DNA of 42,719 bases. Source: JAKLKS01 sp964370855 (GTDB lineage: Bacteria; Planctomycetota; JAJSAM01; JAKLKS01). The notes beneath the pieces were generated by a model. The model was not told where the DNA came from. It saw only the letters and a list, made by a program, of their open reading frames with translations, and did no database searches. A program made the position numbers and the translations under genes. Shown here in pieces: positions 11,948-20,856 of the stretch. The stretch lies in the NCBI GenBank assembly GCA_964370855.1, contig CAYJMF010000031.1, forward strand, positions 1 to 42,719. The letters are read 5' to 3'. Numbering within the stretch: the first letter of the stretch is position 1; every line of letters starts with the position of its first letter.

Positions 11948-12038
11948 CCGGCCGGTGCCGGGGTCGTGCCGGGGTCGTGCCGGGGAGCCGGGCCGGCGGC
12001 GCTCCCATCCCGGGCCGGGCTGCGAGGAGGATCTTCCC

Positions 12039-13688
12039 GTGAGAAGCCCCGTCGTCCCTCCGCGATCCCTCGTCGGGTTCGATGCCCGGGACATCCCCCA
12101 CGTCTTCGTCGACACCCTCGTCGTCGGTTCCGGCGTGGCCGGCTCCTCGGCGGCGCTGGCGGCGGCCCGGCACGGGCGGGTCATGCTCGTGTCCAAGGGG
12201 GCCCTCCCCGAGAGCAACACCCGCTACGCCCAGGGCGGGATCGCCTGCGCCCTCGGCGAGGGGGACGAGCCGGCTTTCCACCTGGAGGACACTCTCCTGG
12301 CCGGGGCCGGCCTCTGCGACGCCGCCGTCGCCCGCTTCGTCGTGGAGCGGGCCCCCGATGCCCTGCGCGCCGTGGCCGCCTCGGGGATGCGTTTCGACGC
12401 CGACGGCGGCGGGTTCCGCCTCGGGCGCGAGGGGGGCCATTCCCGGGCCCGCATCGCCCACGCCGGAGGCGACGCCACGGGGGCGGAACTGGAGCGGGCG
12501 CTCCTCGCCCGCGTCCGTTCCGAGCCGCGCATCCGCTGCGCCGAGCATCTCTACTTCCTCGATCTCGTCGACGGTGGCGGCGAGGGGGTCCTGGGTGGGC
12601 TCTTCGCCGCCGCCGACGGGGCACTCTCCGTGATCCGCTCCGGCGCCGTGGTCCTCGCCACGGGCGGCGCCTGCAGGATGTTCCGCGAATCCACCAACAG
12701 CCACGGGGCCACCGGGGACGGGCTCGCCGCCGCCTTCCGGGCCGGCGCCGTGCTCCGGGACCTCGAGTTCGTACAGTTCCACCCCACGGTCCTCTACGCC
12801 GCCGGGGCGGCCCGCTTCCTCATCACGGAGGCCGTCCGGGGGGCCGGGGCGCGGCTCGTGGATCGCTTCGGGAAGGGTTTCATGGACGGCATCCACCCCC
12901 AGGGGGATCTCGCCCCGCGCGACGTGGTGGTCCGGGGCATCCTCGGCCGCCTCGCGGAATCCGGGGACACCCACGTGTTCCTGGACATGACCCACCTCGA
13001 TGCCGCCGAGGCCCGGAGGAGGTTCCCGGGGGTCTTCAAGACCTGCGCCTCCGTCGGCCTGGACCCCTCCGTGGACCCCATCCCCGTGCGCCCCTCGGCC
13101 CACTACTTCATCGGGGGGGTGCGGACCGACCTCGACGGGGCGACGAACCTCCCGGGCCTCTTCGCCTGCGGGGAGGCCGCCTCGAGCGGCTTCCACGGCG
13201 CCAACCGCCTCGCCTCCAACAGCCTCCTCGAGGGGCTCGTCCTCGGGGACCGGGCCGGGGACGCCGCCGGGAGGCTCGCCTCCTCGCGCGGGGATCGCAC
13301 TCCGGCGGCCGAGGCCCTCGCCTCCCCGGGGCCCTCGGCGGAGGGCATCGACGTGGACGACGTCCTCGCGGCGCTCCGGAGCCTCATGGGGCGAAGGGCG
13401 GGACCCGTCCGCGACGGGACGGGCCTCGACGACGCGGAGTGGGCCATCGACGGCTGGGCCCGGTACGTGCTCGGGAGGGAGTTCCGGGAGCCCGCCGGCT
13501 GGGAGCTCCAGAACATGCTCCTCCTCTCCCGCCTCCTCGTGGACGCCGCCGCACGGCGCACGGAGAGCCGCGGGACCCACCAGCGATCGGACCATCCCGG
13601 TGCGGACGACGGCCGGTGGCGGTGCCGCATCGAGTTCCGGCGCGGGGCCGACCCCGTGCTCCGCCCCCTCGAGGAGGAAGCCCCGTGA
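12039..13688 (+). CDS. nadB: L-aspartate oxidase
   Basis: This 549-residue flavoenzyme oxidises L-aspartate to iminoaspartate, the first step of de novo NAD synthesis, acting with NadA in the cytoplasm. The FAD-binding motif VVGSGVAGSSAALAAA is near residues 29-44, followed by SNTRYAQGGIACAL, FVQFHPTVLY and the C-terminal HGANRLASNSLLEGLVLG typical of NadB. The GTG at 12039 is chosen because GAGGAGG (12024-12030) precedes it; the frame stays open upstream into tRNA-Ala, which cannot be coding. The stop overlaps the hflX start (GTGA, 13685-13688). nadA and nadC are not in the window. Confidence 0.94.
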   Translation: MRSPVVPPRSLVGFDARDIPHVFVDTLVVGSGVAGSSAALAAARHGRVMLVSKGALPESNTRYAQGGIACALGEGDEPAFHLEDTLLAGAGLCDAAVARFVVERAPDALRAVAASGMRFDADGGGFRLGREGGHSRARIAHAGGDATGAELERALLARVRSEPRIRCAEHLYFLDLVDGGGEGVLGGLFAAADGALSVIRSGAVVLATGGACRMFRESTNSHGATGDGLAAAFRAGAVLRDLEFVQFHPTVLYAAGAARFLITEAVRGAGARLVDRFGKGFMDGIHPQGDLAPRDVVVRGILGRLAESGDTHVFLDMTHLDAAEARRRFPGVFKTCASVGLDPSVDPIPVRPSAHYFIGGVRTDLDGATNLPGLFACGEAASSGFHGANRLASNSLLEGLVLGDRAGDAAGRLASSRGDRTPAAEALASPGPSAEGIDVDDVLAALRSLMGRRAGPVRDGTGLDDAEWAIDGWARYVLGREFREPAGWELQNMLLLSRLLVDAAARRTESRGTHQRSDHPGADDGRWRCRIEFRRGADPVLRPLEEEAP

Positions 13689-14998
13689 AGGAGGATCGCG
13701 GCATCGGCCACGGCATCATCCGGGAGAAGGTGGTCCTCGTGGGGGTGGTCCGTCCCGGAGACGAGAAGCTGGCCGAGGAGCCCCTGACGGAGCTCCGCCG
13801 GCTCGCCGAGACCGCCGGTGCGGAGGTCGTGGACGAGATGATCCAGAAGCGGGCCCGCCTCTCGCCTGCGACCTTCGTCGGAAAGGGGAAGGCCGAGGAG
13901 ATCGGGAAGAGGGCGGCCTCCTTCGGGGCGGGAGCGGTGCTCTTCAACAACGACCTCACGCCGGCCCAGGTCCGCAACCTCGAGAAGGCCGCGGGCCGGC
14001 GGGTCGTGGACCGGAGCGAGGTGATCCTCGACATCTTCGCGCTCCGCGCACGGACCCGGGAGGCCCGCGTCCAGGTGGAACTGGCGCAGTACGAGTACAT
14101 GAGGCCCCGCCTCAAGCGCATGTGGACCCACCTGGAGCGCATGGAGGGCGGGGGCGGCAGCGGGCCCTCCCGCATCGGGACCCGCGGCCCCGGCGAGAAG
14201 CAGCTGGAGGTGGACCGGAGGCTCGTGTCCCGGAAGATCCAGGACCTCAAGGAGGAGCTGGAGACCCTGGAACGCCAGCACAAGACCCGCTCCCGCGGGC
14301 GGGAGGGCTACTTCCGCGTCTCCCTGGTGGGCTACACCAACGCCGGGAAGTCCTCCCTCCAGCGCGCCCTGACCGGTTCCGACGCCTTCGTGGAGGACCG
14401 GCTCTTCGCCACCCTCGACACGCAGACCCGGGCCTGGGAGCTGCCCGGCAACAAGCGGCTGTTCCTCTCCGACACCGTCGGCTTCATCCGCCACCTGCCG
14501 CACCACCTGGTGGCCTCCTTCCGGGCCACGCTCTCGGAGACCCTGGAGGCGGACCTGCTCCTCCACGTCGTGGACGCCTCCCACCCCGACGCGGAGAGCC
14601 AGCGGCAGGCCGTGGACGGGGTCCTCGCGGAGATCGGCGCCGCGGACATCCCCGCGGTCCTCGTCCTCAACAAGGTGGACGCCGTGAAGGACCGCATCTC
14701 CCTGGAGGTCCTCCGCCGGGGCGCCCGCGAGGCCGTCGTCGTCTCCGCGCTCAGCCGGGAGGGACTCGAGGAGCTCGGCGCCCGGGTGCTCCGCCACGCC
14801 GAGAAGTTCCACGAAGAGGCGGAGCTCCGGGTGGGCGCCGGGGACGGCCGCACGCTCGCCTGGATCGCCTCCCGGGGCACCGTGATCGAGCAGGAGTTCG
14901 GGGACGAGGTCGTGCGGCTCCGGGTGCGCCTCGCCCGCGGGGATCTCTCCCGCCTCGTGGACGCGGGCGACGGCACCGTGAAGGTGGCGGGCCGCTAG
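13685..14998 (+). CDS. hflX: Ribosome-associated GTPase HflX
   Basis: This 437-residue protein has the HflX N-terminal domain, the glycine-rich hinge (GTRGPGEKQLEVDRR) and a GTPase domain: G1 GYTNAGKSSL (about 216-225), G3 DTVGF (about 262-266) and G4 NKVD (about 329-332). HflX binds and splits 70S ribosomes, for example under heat stress. The GTG start overlaps the nadB stop, and the next residues (KEDRGIGHGIIREKVVLVGV) fit the family. Its stop lies in a CTAG shared with the convergent LysM gene. Pairing with nadB is not a standard arrangement and gives no functional hint. Confidence 0.94.
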   Translation: MKEDRGIGHGIIREKVVLVGVVRPGDEKLAEEPLTELRRLAETAGAEVVDEMIQKRARLSPATFVGKGKAEEIGKRAASFGAGAVLFNNDLTPAQVRNLEKAAGRRVVDRSEVILDIFALRARTREARVQVELAQYEYMRPRLKRMWTHLERMEGGGGSGPSRIGTRGPGEKQLEVDRRLVSRKIQDLKEELETLERQHKTRSRGREGYFRVSLVGYTNAGKSSLQRALTGSDAFVEDRLFATLDTQTRAWELPGNKRLFLSDTVGFIRHLPHHLVASFRATLSETLEADLLLHVVDASHPDAESQRQAVDGVLAEIGAADIPAVLVLNKVDAVKDRISLEVLRRGAREAVVVSALSREGLEELGARVLRHAEKFHEEAELRVGAGDGRTLAWIASRGTVIEQEFGDEVVRLRVRLARGDLSRLVDAGDGTVKVAGR

Positions 14999-15681
14999 GG
15001 GATCCTCAGGCTCGACCCCACGACCAGGGGATCCCCCTCGGAGAGGCCGTTGGCCTCGGCGATGGCGCTCCAGCGGCCGCCGTTCCCGTAGTAGCGCCTG
15101 GAGAGGGCGTAGAGGGTGTCCCCCTTCCCGACGCGGTGCGAGCGGGCGGCCTCCTTCGGCTTCTCCCGGGGGGCCGCCGGGGGAGGAGCGGGGGGAGCCG
15201 CGGCGGGCGTGCCCCCGGGCGGGGGCAGGGAGGCGGTCCCGGGGGCCCCCCGGGCGGGAGCCGGGGACCGCCCGGGCTTCGCCGGCGAGGCCGGGGGGAT
15301 CCGGAGGACCATCCCCACGCGGAGCGGGGTCGTCACCTTCATGTCGTTGTACGCGGCCAGTTCCGCCGCCCTCCGGGAGGTCCCGAGGGTGGCCAGGGAG
15401 ATCGCCCCCAGGGTGTCCCCCGAGGCCACGGTGTACTCGCGGTCCGCCTCCGGGTCGGCGCCGCCGCCGTCGATGGCGTCCTCGGGCGGGGCCGCCGGGG
15501 AGGGGGGCGGGGGGGGCGGGGGAGGCTCCTCTCCGCCGACGACGATCCTCACCCTCTCGTCCTCCGCGGGGAGGTCCCGCGGGAAGAGCGCCGTGGTCCT
15601 CGGGGGGTGGAGGCGGTCCCAGAGGAGGGCGCTGGCGAGGACGAGGGTGAGCGCGGCCAGGAGGCCGTAACGGAGTCCCAT
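14995..15681 (-). CDS. Membrane-anchored protein with two LysM domains
   Basis: The 228-residue protein has an N-terminal membrane segment (about 5-21), a Pro-rich linker, LysM 1 (about 81-130, EYTVASGDTLGAIS to MVLRIP) and LysM 2 (about 181-228, HRVGKGDTLYALS to SSLRIP), the two joined by a long Pro/Ala linker. LysM domains bind peptidoglycan, so it is probably a periplasmic wall-binding protein; no catalytic domain is present. No Shine-Dalgarno sequence is obvious before the ATG. It lies downstream of secDF on the same strand but is separated by a strong hairpin, and it converges on hflX with a CTAG stop overlap. Confidence 0.85.
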   Translation of the reverse strand: MGLRYGLLAALTLVLASALLWDRLHPPRTTALFPRDLPAEDERVRIVVGGEEPPPPPPPPSPAAPPEDAIDGGGADPEADREYTVASGDTLGAISLATLGTSRRAAELAAYNDMKVTTPLRVGMVLRIPPASPAKPGRSPAPARGAPGTASLPPPGGTPAAAPPAPPPAAPREKPKEAARSHRVGKGDTLYALSRRYYGNGGRWSAIAEANGLSEGDPLVVGSSLRIP

Positions 15682-15760
15682 GGGGAATCTATCGGCGGAA
15701 TCGGGGCGGTACCGGAACGGTGCCCGACAGGAACCGCGCCCGACAGGAAATGCAGCGGGG

Positions 15761-15793
15761 AACCCGGGGCCGGCCGGCGGCCGGCCCCGGGTT
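15761..15793 (-). terminator. Perfect 15-bp inverted repeat after secDF
   Basis: AACCCGGGGCCGGCC (15761-15775) and its exact reverse complement (15779-15793) are separated by three bases and start five bases after the secDF stop. On the minus strand it is followed by CCCCGCTGCATTTCCTG, without a clear U-run. It probably terminates or stabilises the yajC-secDF transcript. Confidence 0.5.
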
Positions 15794-15798
15794 CGGGA

Positions 15799-18735
15799 TC
15801 AGGCCTTCGCGTCCTCTAGGGCCGCGACCATGGCGTCGGGGTCCTTCCGGACGACCCACCCGAAGAGGTGGAGGAGCATGTGGCCGGGGAGGAGCAGGGC
15901 GAGGACCTCGCCGACCCGGGAGGGGATACCGTCCTGGGTGATGGCGATGACCATCCCGACCAGGAAGGCCGCGACGAGCCCGAGGACGGGGCCGCGGCCG
16001 AGCTTCCGGAGCCGGTCGAAGTACACCGGCAGGAAGAGCAGCATCGGGGAGGCGATGGCCACCGAGGAGTAGGACCCCACGACGACCCCGACGGTCATGA
16101 CGAAGGCGAAGCCCTCCAGGCTCGAGGCGGCGCCCATGTTCACGAAGAGCAGCGTCATGGCGACGAGGAGCACCGTCATCGAGGTCCGGATGGTGCGGGA
16201 GAGGGTCTGGTTGATGGACTGGTTGATGAGGGTCGAGGTGGGGTGGACGTTCCTCCCCAGGTTCTCGCGGATGCGGTCGAACACCACGATGGTGTCGTTC
16301 ATGGAGAAGCCGATGAGGGTCAGGAAGGACGCGATGACGGGCAGGTTGATCTTCACGTGGAAGAGGCCGAGGGAGTCCACGAGGGCCACGGCGCCGAGGG
16401 TGAAGAGCACGTCGTGGACGAGGGCGATGGCGGCGGCGAAGCCGTAGGTGAAGTCCCTGAACCGGAGCCGGAGGTAGACGATCTGGGCGAGGAGGGAGAG
16501 AAGGATGGCCAGGATCGCCTGGTCGCGGAGGCGCCGGGCGACGCCGGGGCCGATGAAGTCGCTCTGGGGCAGGGGCTCCGAGAGGTCCACTCCCTCGCGG
16601 GCCTCGACGGCGCGGACGAGGTCCTCGGCGAGGGCGAGGGCGGGGTCCCTCCCCGAGGCGGGGGTCATCTTCCCTGCCACCTTGAAGGAGACCGCGCCGG
16701 GGTAGGAGTCCGTGGGGTCCACGGTCAGGTCCGTCGCGGACCTGTAGGCGTCGGCGGTGAGGAGCACCTCCTTCACCGTGGCCGCCGTGATGGACTCCGT
16801 CTCGAAGTTGACGACGAGGGAGAAGGGGACCTTCCCGTCCGCGCCGGCGGCCCCGACGGCCAGCTCCTCGACGGCGTTGGGGACGAGTTCCGCCTTGAAG
16901 GCGGCCTCCACCTTCCTCGTGAAGGCGGCGCCCTCGACCTCGTCCTTGATGCGCGCGGTGAGCTCGTAGGAGTCGCTCTCCGTGGCGAGGTCCATCGACT
17001 CCGAATCGGTGCCGCGGGCCCGGATGGTGCGGAGGGCGACCTCCCCGAGGCCCTGGGACTGGATGCGGGACTGGACCTCGGCCATGGACATCCTCGACTT
17101 CATGGCGATGACGACCTTCTGGCCGCCGGTGAACTCGAGGTCGTACTTGTCCTCGACGGAGCGCAGCGCGAAGAAGACGGAGCCCGCGGCCACGGCGGCG
17201 ATGGAGACGCGGAAGAAGTTCGCACGCAGGCCCATCCAGTCGTAGGTGATCTTCCCGAGGATCTTGAGCATGCTGAACTCGGTGAGGATCCCCTTCTCCA
17301 TGCCCCAGAGGAAGAGCGTCCTGGTGACGTAGAGGGCGGTGAACATGGAGATGACGAGGCCGAGGATGAGGGTGAGGGCGAAGCCGCGGATGGGGCCGGT
17401 GCCGATCCAGTAGAGGATGACGGCGGTGATGATGGTGGTGAGGTTGGAGTCCAGGATGGTGATGAAGGCGCGGTCGTAGCCCGCCGTCACCGCCTGGAGG
17501 AGCCCCTTGCCGGCGGCCTTCTCCTCGCGGATGCGCTCGTTCACGAGGATGTTGGCGTCCACGGCCATGCCGAGGGTGAGCAGCAGGCCGGCGATGCCCG
17601 GCAGCGAGAGGGCCGCGTCGAGGAAGATGAGCACGCCGAGCGTCATGACGAGGTTGAGCAGCACCGCCAGGTTCGCGACCCAGCCGGCCCCCCTGTAGAA
17701 GACCGCCATGAAGGCGATGACGAGGAGGAAGGAGACGCCGACGGCGATGCGCCCGCGGCGGACGGCGTCCTCCCCGAGCCCCGGCCCGACGACGAAGGAG
17801 GAGACCTCCTCGGGCTTCACGCGCAGCGAGCCGGACTGGAGCACCGTCACCAGGTCCTGGGCCTGCGCCTGGGAGTAGGGGTTCGCGCTGCTGTAGATCT
17901 TCCCGCCGCCGGGGAGCTTCGAGTGGATGACCGGCGCGGTGGTCACCTTCCCGTTGAGGACGATGGCCATCTGGCGGTCGATGTTGTCGCCGGTGAAGTC
18001 GCCGAAGGCGGACTTGCGGCTGGGGATGATGGAGAAGTAGACCTCGTAGCCCTGGCCCCCCTCCTGCATCGGGGTCCGCCCGAAGTTCGCCGATTCCAGG
18101 GCCTTGCCGTCCCACTGGAACCGGGCCTCGGCGTCGGCGAGGCTGCGCTCGGCGTCGGGGACGGTCACCGCCCCGCCCGGCGCGGCCCTCGCCGCCTCGA
18201 GCTCGGCCTTCGCCTTGACGTCGGGGACCTCGAGGAGGTACTCCTTCTGCCCGTCCTCCCCGTCGGAGCCGTACCAGCGGAAGCCGGGGGTGGGGACGTA
18301 GGCTTCCTTCTCGCGCTCCCGGCGGGCGGACTCGGCGCCGGCGAGTTCGGGCTTCGCCACGATGCGGAACTCCAGCGAGCCCACCTGCTTCATGATCCCC
18401 TTGATGCGGTCGATCTCCTCCTTGCCGCGGCCGGGGAGCTCGACGGTGAACTGGTCCGCGCCGGACTCGAAGATGTTCACTTCCGACACGCCGAACTGGT
18501 CGACGCGGAACTGGGTGACCCGGATGGCGTCCTTGAGGATGGCGGCCTGGTCCTTGCCCTCCTCCTCGACGGCGCGGACGCGGTAGGTGATGGAGGCGCC
18601 GCCCTTGAGGTCGAGGCCGAAGTTCAGCTCGTACTTCTGACCCTGGAACCGGGCGTAGAAGAGCCACGGGAGAAGGGTGGTCCCCAGCAGTGCCACGAGG
18701 CACACCAGGAAACGTCGGGAGATCGTCGCTTGCAT
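15799..18735 (-). CDS. secDF: Fused protein translocase subunit SecD-SecF
   Basis: One 978-residue chain joins SecD and SecF, the proton-driven RND-type partner of SecYEG that pulls exported proteins across the membrane. The SecD half (1-485) has TM1, the periplasmic P1 domain and a TM cluster with LGMAVDANILVNERIREE. The SecF half (about 490-870) has LIGFSMNDTIVVFDRIREN. The periplasmic loop after the first SecF membrane segment is about 215 residues, longer than the roughly 110 of E. coli SecF. The C terminus (about 875-978) adds two further hydrophobic segments. AGGAAG precedes the ATG. yajC lies 30 bp upstream on the same strand, the usual partner. Confidence 0.95.
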   Translation of the reverse strand: MQATISRRFLVCLVALLGTTLLPWLFYARFQGQKYELNFGLDLKGGASITYRVRAVEEEGKDQAAILKDAIRVTQFRVDQFGVSEVNIFESGADQFTVELPGRGKEEIDRIKGIMKQVGSLEFRIVAKPELAGAESARREREKEAYVPTPGFRWYGSDGEDGQKEYLLEVPDVKAKAELEAARAAPGGAVTVPDAERSLADAEARFQWDGKALESANFGRTPMQEGGQGYEVYFSIIPSRKSAFGDFTGDNIDRQMAIVLNGKVTTAPVIHSKLPGGGKIYSSANPYSQAQAQDLVTVLQSGSLRVKPEEVSSFVVGPGLGEDAVRRGRIAVGVSFLLVIAFMAVFYRGAGWVANLAVLLNLVMTLGVLIFLDAALSLPGIAGLLLTLGMAVDANILVNERIREEKAAGKGLLQAVTAGYDRAFITILDSNLTTIITAVILYWIGTGPIRGFALTLILGLVISMFTALYVTRTLFLWGMEKGILTEFSMLKILGKITYDWMGLRANFFRVSIAAVAAGSVFFALRSVEDKYDLEFTGGQKVVIAMKSRMSMAEVQSRIQSQGLGEVALRTIRARGTDSESMDLATESDSYELTARIKDEVEGAAFTRKVEAAFKAELVPNAVEELAVGAAGADGKVPFSLVVNFETESITAATVKEVLLTADAYRSATDLTVDPTDSYPGAVSFKVAGKMTPASGRDPALALAEDLVRAVEAREGVDLSEPLPQSDFIGPGVARRLRDQAILAILLSLLAQIVYLRLRFRDFTYGFAAAIALVHDVLFTLGAVALVDSLGLFHVKINLPVIASFLTLIGFSMNDTIVVFDRIRENLGRNVHPTSTLINQSINQTLSRTIRTSMTVLLVAMTLLFVNMGAASSLEGFAFVMTVGVVVGSYSSVAIASPMLLFLPVYFDRLRKLGRGPVLGLVAAFLVGMVIAITQDGIPSRVGEVLALLLPGHMLLHLFGWVVRKDPDAMVAALEDAKA

Positions 18736-18765
18736 GGACTTCCTGCTTGTGGACCTTTTGCCTGC

Positions 18766-19155
18766 CTAGGAGGTGCCCTCCGCCGCGGCCCCCTCGCGGA
18801 GGACCTCCACGACGGAGGAGCGGCGGATGCGGACCTTGACGTCGGGGTTGTCGCTGATCCGGAGGACGACCTCGTCGTCGCGGAGATCGACGACGGTGCC
18901 GAGGAGCCCCCCGCCGGTCGCCACGCGGTCCTTCTTCTTCATGGAGTCGAGCATCGCGCGGCGCTCCTTCTCCTGCTTCTGCTGCGGGCGGATGAGCAGG
19001 AAGTAGAAGATGAGCGCGATGGACCCGAACATGACGAGCTGGGGGAGCCAGACGGGGCCTCCGCCGCCGGGCCCCGGGGCTCCGGGGGCCGCCGGCGCCC
19101 CGTCCTGCGCGAGGACGGGGAGGAGGGAGGAGAGGTCCGCGCGGCAGAAGTCCAT
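18766..19155 (-). CDS. yajC: Preprotein translocase subunit YajC
   Basis: This 129-residue protein has one membrane segment (about 37-56, LVMFGSIALIFYFLLIRP), the family motif RPQQKQEKERRAMLDSMKK, and the cytoplasmic domain KDRVATGGGLLGTVVDLRDDEVVLRI. YajC associates with SecDF. A longer N terminus with a Gly/Pro/Ala linker precedes the membrane segment. GGAG lies 11 bases before the ATG on the minus strand. A candidate promoter is at 19276-19303. Confidence 0.93.
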   Translation of the reverse strand: MDFCRADLSSLLPVLAQDGAPAAPGAPGPGGGGPVWLPQLVMFGSIALIFYFLLIRPQQKQEKERRAMLDSMKKKDRVATGGGLLGTVVDLRDDEVVLRISDNPDVKVRIRRSSVVEVLREGAAAEGTS

Positions 19156-19275
19156 CGTGGCGATGCTCCGTTTCCGATGAAGGTGCGCCCCCGGGTGCGG
19201 CCCGGGGGGCGCGCGTCGGGGGCCCGGCGCCCGGCCGACGCAATTCCTCCGCCCGGGGGGGCCGGAAAGGGTCCA

Positions 19276-19303
19276 ATCCTAGGGTGCGCGGCCCCGTGGA
19301 CAA
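19276..19303 (-). promoter_or_regulatory. Candidate promoter of yajC-secDF
   Basis: Read on the minus strand, TTGTCC (19303-19298) and TAGGAT (19281-19276) are 16 bp apart, placing the start near 19269 and leaving a 5' leader of about 113 nt before yajC. It overlaps the possible upstream extension of mnmA, which argues for the later mnmA start. Confidence 0.4.
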
Positions 19304-19340
19304 GGATTCCGGGGGCCCGGCGCCGGGGAGGTCCCGCGGA

Positions 19341-20459
19341 GTGAGGGTCCTGGTCTGCATGAGCGGGGGGGTGGATTCCTCCGTGGCCGCGGCGCTGCTG
19401 CGGGAGGAGGGCCACGAGGTGGCAGGCCTCTTCCTCCGCGGGGCCGGGGGGAAGGACCCGCCGGCACCGCCGCCGCCGGGGGGGCCGCGCCGCCTTCCCC
19501 GGGGCTGCTGCTCCGCGGTGGACGCCGCCGACGCCGCCCGCGTCGCGGACCTCCTCGGGATCCCCTTCTACGCGGCGGACTTCTCCGAGGAGTTCGAGGG
19601 GCTCGTGGAGGGCTTCGTCGCGGAGTACCTGCGGGGGCGGACCCCCAATCCCTGCGTCCTCTGCAACAGGGACCTCAAGTTCGGACGCGCCCTCGAGTAC
19701 GCCCGGGCGCTGCGCTGCGACCGGGTGGCCACGGGCCACTACGCCGCCGCCGGGGAGCGCGGGGGGCGGGCGGGGCTCCGCGCCGCCGTGGACGGGGGGA
19801 AGGACCAGTCCTACGTGCTCTTCCCGCTCTCCCAGGAGGCGCTGTCCGTCTCCCTGTTCCCCCTCGGCCCGCTCCGCAAGGAGGAGGTGCGGGCGCGGGC
19901 GCGGGCGCTCCGGCTCCCCGTGGCGGACAAGGCGGAGAGCCAGGACATCTGCTTCGTGCCCGGCGGGGACTACCGCGAGGTCCTCCGAGCGAGGGCCGGC
20001 GACGCGCTCCGCCCCGGGGAGTTCCGCGACGGGGAGGGCCGGGTCCTCGGGACCCACGGCGGGGCGGCCCTGTTCACCGTGGGCCAGAGGCGCGGCCTCG
20101 GTCTCGCCGGGAGCCCGCGCCCCCTCTACGTCACCGCCATCGACGCGTCCTCCGGGGAGGTGACCCTCGGCGAACCGGCGGACCTCCACGCCCGTTCCGT
20201 GGTGGTGGGGGGCTGGAACGCGGTCTCCGCCCCGGAGCCGGCGCCGGGGGAGCGCCCCCTCCCCGGGAGGGCGAAGGTGCGACGGGGCCACGAGCCGCAG
20301 GCGGCGGCGGCGGAGGGGCTCGGCGGTGGGCGGGTGCGGCTTCGCTTCGAGGAGCCGGTGCGCGCCGCGGCGCCGGGCCAGGCGGCGGTCCTCTACGACG
20401 GGGAGGGCTGGGTGCTCGGCGGAGGGTGGATCGAGGCGGCGGAGCGGGGGACCCCGTGA
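19341..20459 (+). CDS. mnmA: tRNA-specific 2-thiouridylase
   Basis: This 372-residue enzyme puts sulfur on U34 of tRNA-Lys, -Glu and -Gln. It opens with MRVLVCMSGGVDSSVAA, the PP-loop. The nucleophile cysteine is in TPNPCVLCNRDLKFG, followed by ATGHYA, KDQSYVLFPLS and AESQDICFVPGGDY, which holds the second catalytic cysteine. The C terminus has the VGQRRGLGL and barrel region. The GTG at 19341 was chosen because it gives the standard N terminus and GGGGAGG lies at 19325-19331; an in-frame GTG at 19284 would add 19 unusual residues. The convergent HU-like gene ends five bases beyond its stop. Confidence 0.92.
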   Translation: MRVLVCMSGGVDSSVAAALLREEGHEVAGLFLRGAGGKDPPAPPPPGGPRRLPRGCCSAVDAADAARVADLLGIPFYAADFSEEFEGLVEGFVAEYLRGRTPNPCVLCNRDLKFGRALEYARALRCDRVATGHYAAAGERGGRAGLRAAVDGGKDQSYVLFPLSQEALSVSLFPLGPLRKEEVRARARALRLPVADKAESQDICFVPGGDYREVLRARAGDALRPGEFRDGEGRVLGTHGGAALFTVGQRRGLGLAGSPRPLYVTAIDASSGEVTLGEPADLHARSVVVGGWNAVSAPEPAPGERPLPGRAKVRRGHEPQAAAAEGLGGGRVRLRFEEPVRAAAPGQAAVLYDGEGWVLGGGWIEAAERGTP

Positions 20460-20464
20460 GGGGA

Positions 20465-20737
20465 CTAGATCTTCGACTTGAGATCCAGCCCCGCCCTGAA
20501 GCCCACGGTCTTCCCCGGGGGGATGCGGATGACGGCGCCGTTGCGGGGGTCGCGCCCCTCGCGGGCGCGGCGCTTCTTGACGGTGAAGGTCCCGAAGCCG
20601 ACGAGGGTCACCTTCTGCTCCTTGCGGAGGCCCCGCTGGATGCCCGCGAGGACGGCGCCGATGGCGCGATCCGCGGCGGCCTTGCTGCAGTTGCCCATGG
20701 ACCTAGCGACAATCTCCGTCAGCTCCCCCCGATTCAT
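20465..20737 (-). CDS. HU/IHF-family DNA-binding protein
   Basis: This 90-residue histone-like protein starts MNRGELTEIVARSMG and has the family core KVTLVGFGTFTVKKRRAREGRDPRNG followed by the DNA-wrapping arm IRIPPGKTVGFRAG. Length and motifs fit HU, which bends DNA as a dimer and helps compact the nucleoid. The arm tip has IPPGK rather than the common IPA. A G-rich run precedes the ATG on the minus strand. It diverges from the VWA gene and converges on mnmA. Confidence 0.93.
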   Translation of the reverse strand: MNRGELTEIVARSMGNCSKAAADRAIGAVLAGIQRGLRKEQKVTLVGFGTFTVKKRRAREGRDPRNGAVIRIPPGKTVGFRAGLDLKSKI

Positions 20738-20856
20738 GCTCGCCCCCCCTGCCCCTTCCCTGCCCGTGGCCGCCGCGCCCTTCCCGGAGCGTGCGCGCCG
20801 GGGGGATTGTGTCCCTCCCCCGGCGGCGGGGCCAGCGTTTTCTCCCGGGGTCCGCG

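Noticed and set aside
15663..15684. Leaderless start for the LysM gene (TAGATT four bases before its ATG on the minus strand)
   Set aside because: The spacing is too short for a -10 box feeding a start at the ATG, so I do not count it with the leaderless candidates.
15722..15750. Direct repeat GCCCGACAGGAA, two copies, between the LysM gene and secDF
   Set aside because: Only two adjacent copies of 11-12 bp with no other signal; most likely a chance local duplication.
19284..19340. Earlier GTG start for mnmA
   Set aside because: It adds 19 low-complexity residues and overlaps a candidate minus-strand promoter for yajC; the GTG at 19341 gives the standard PP-loop N terminus with a better ribosome-binding site.
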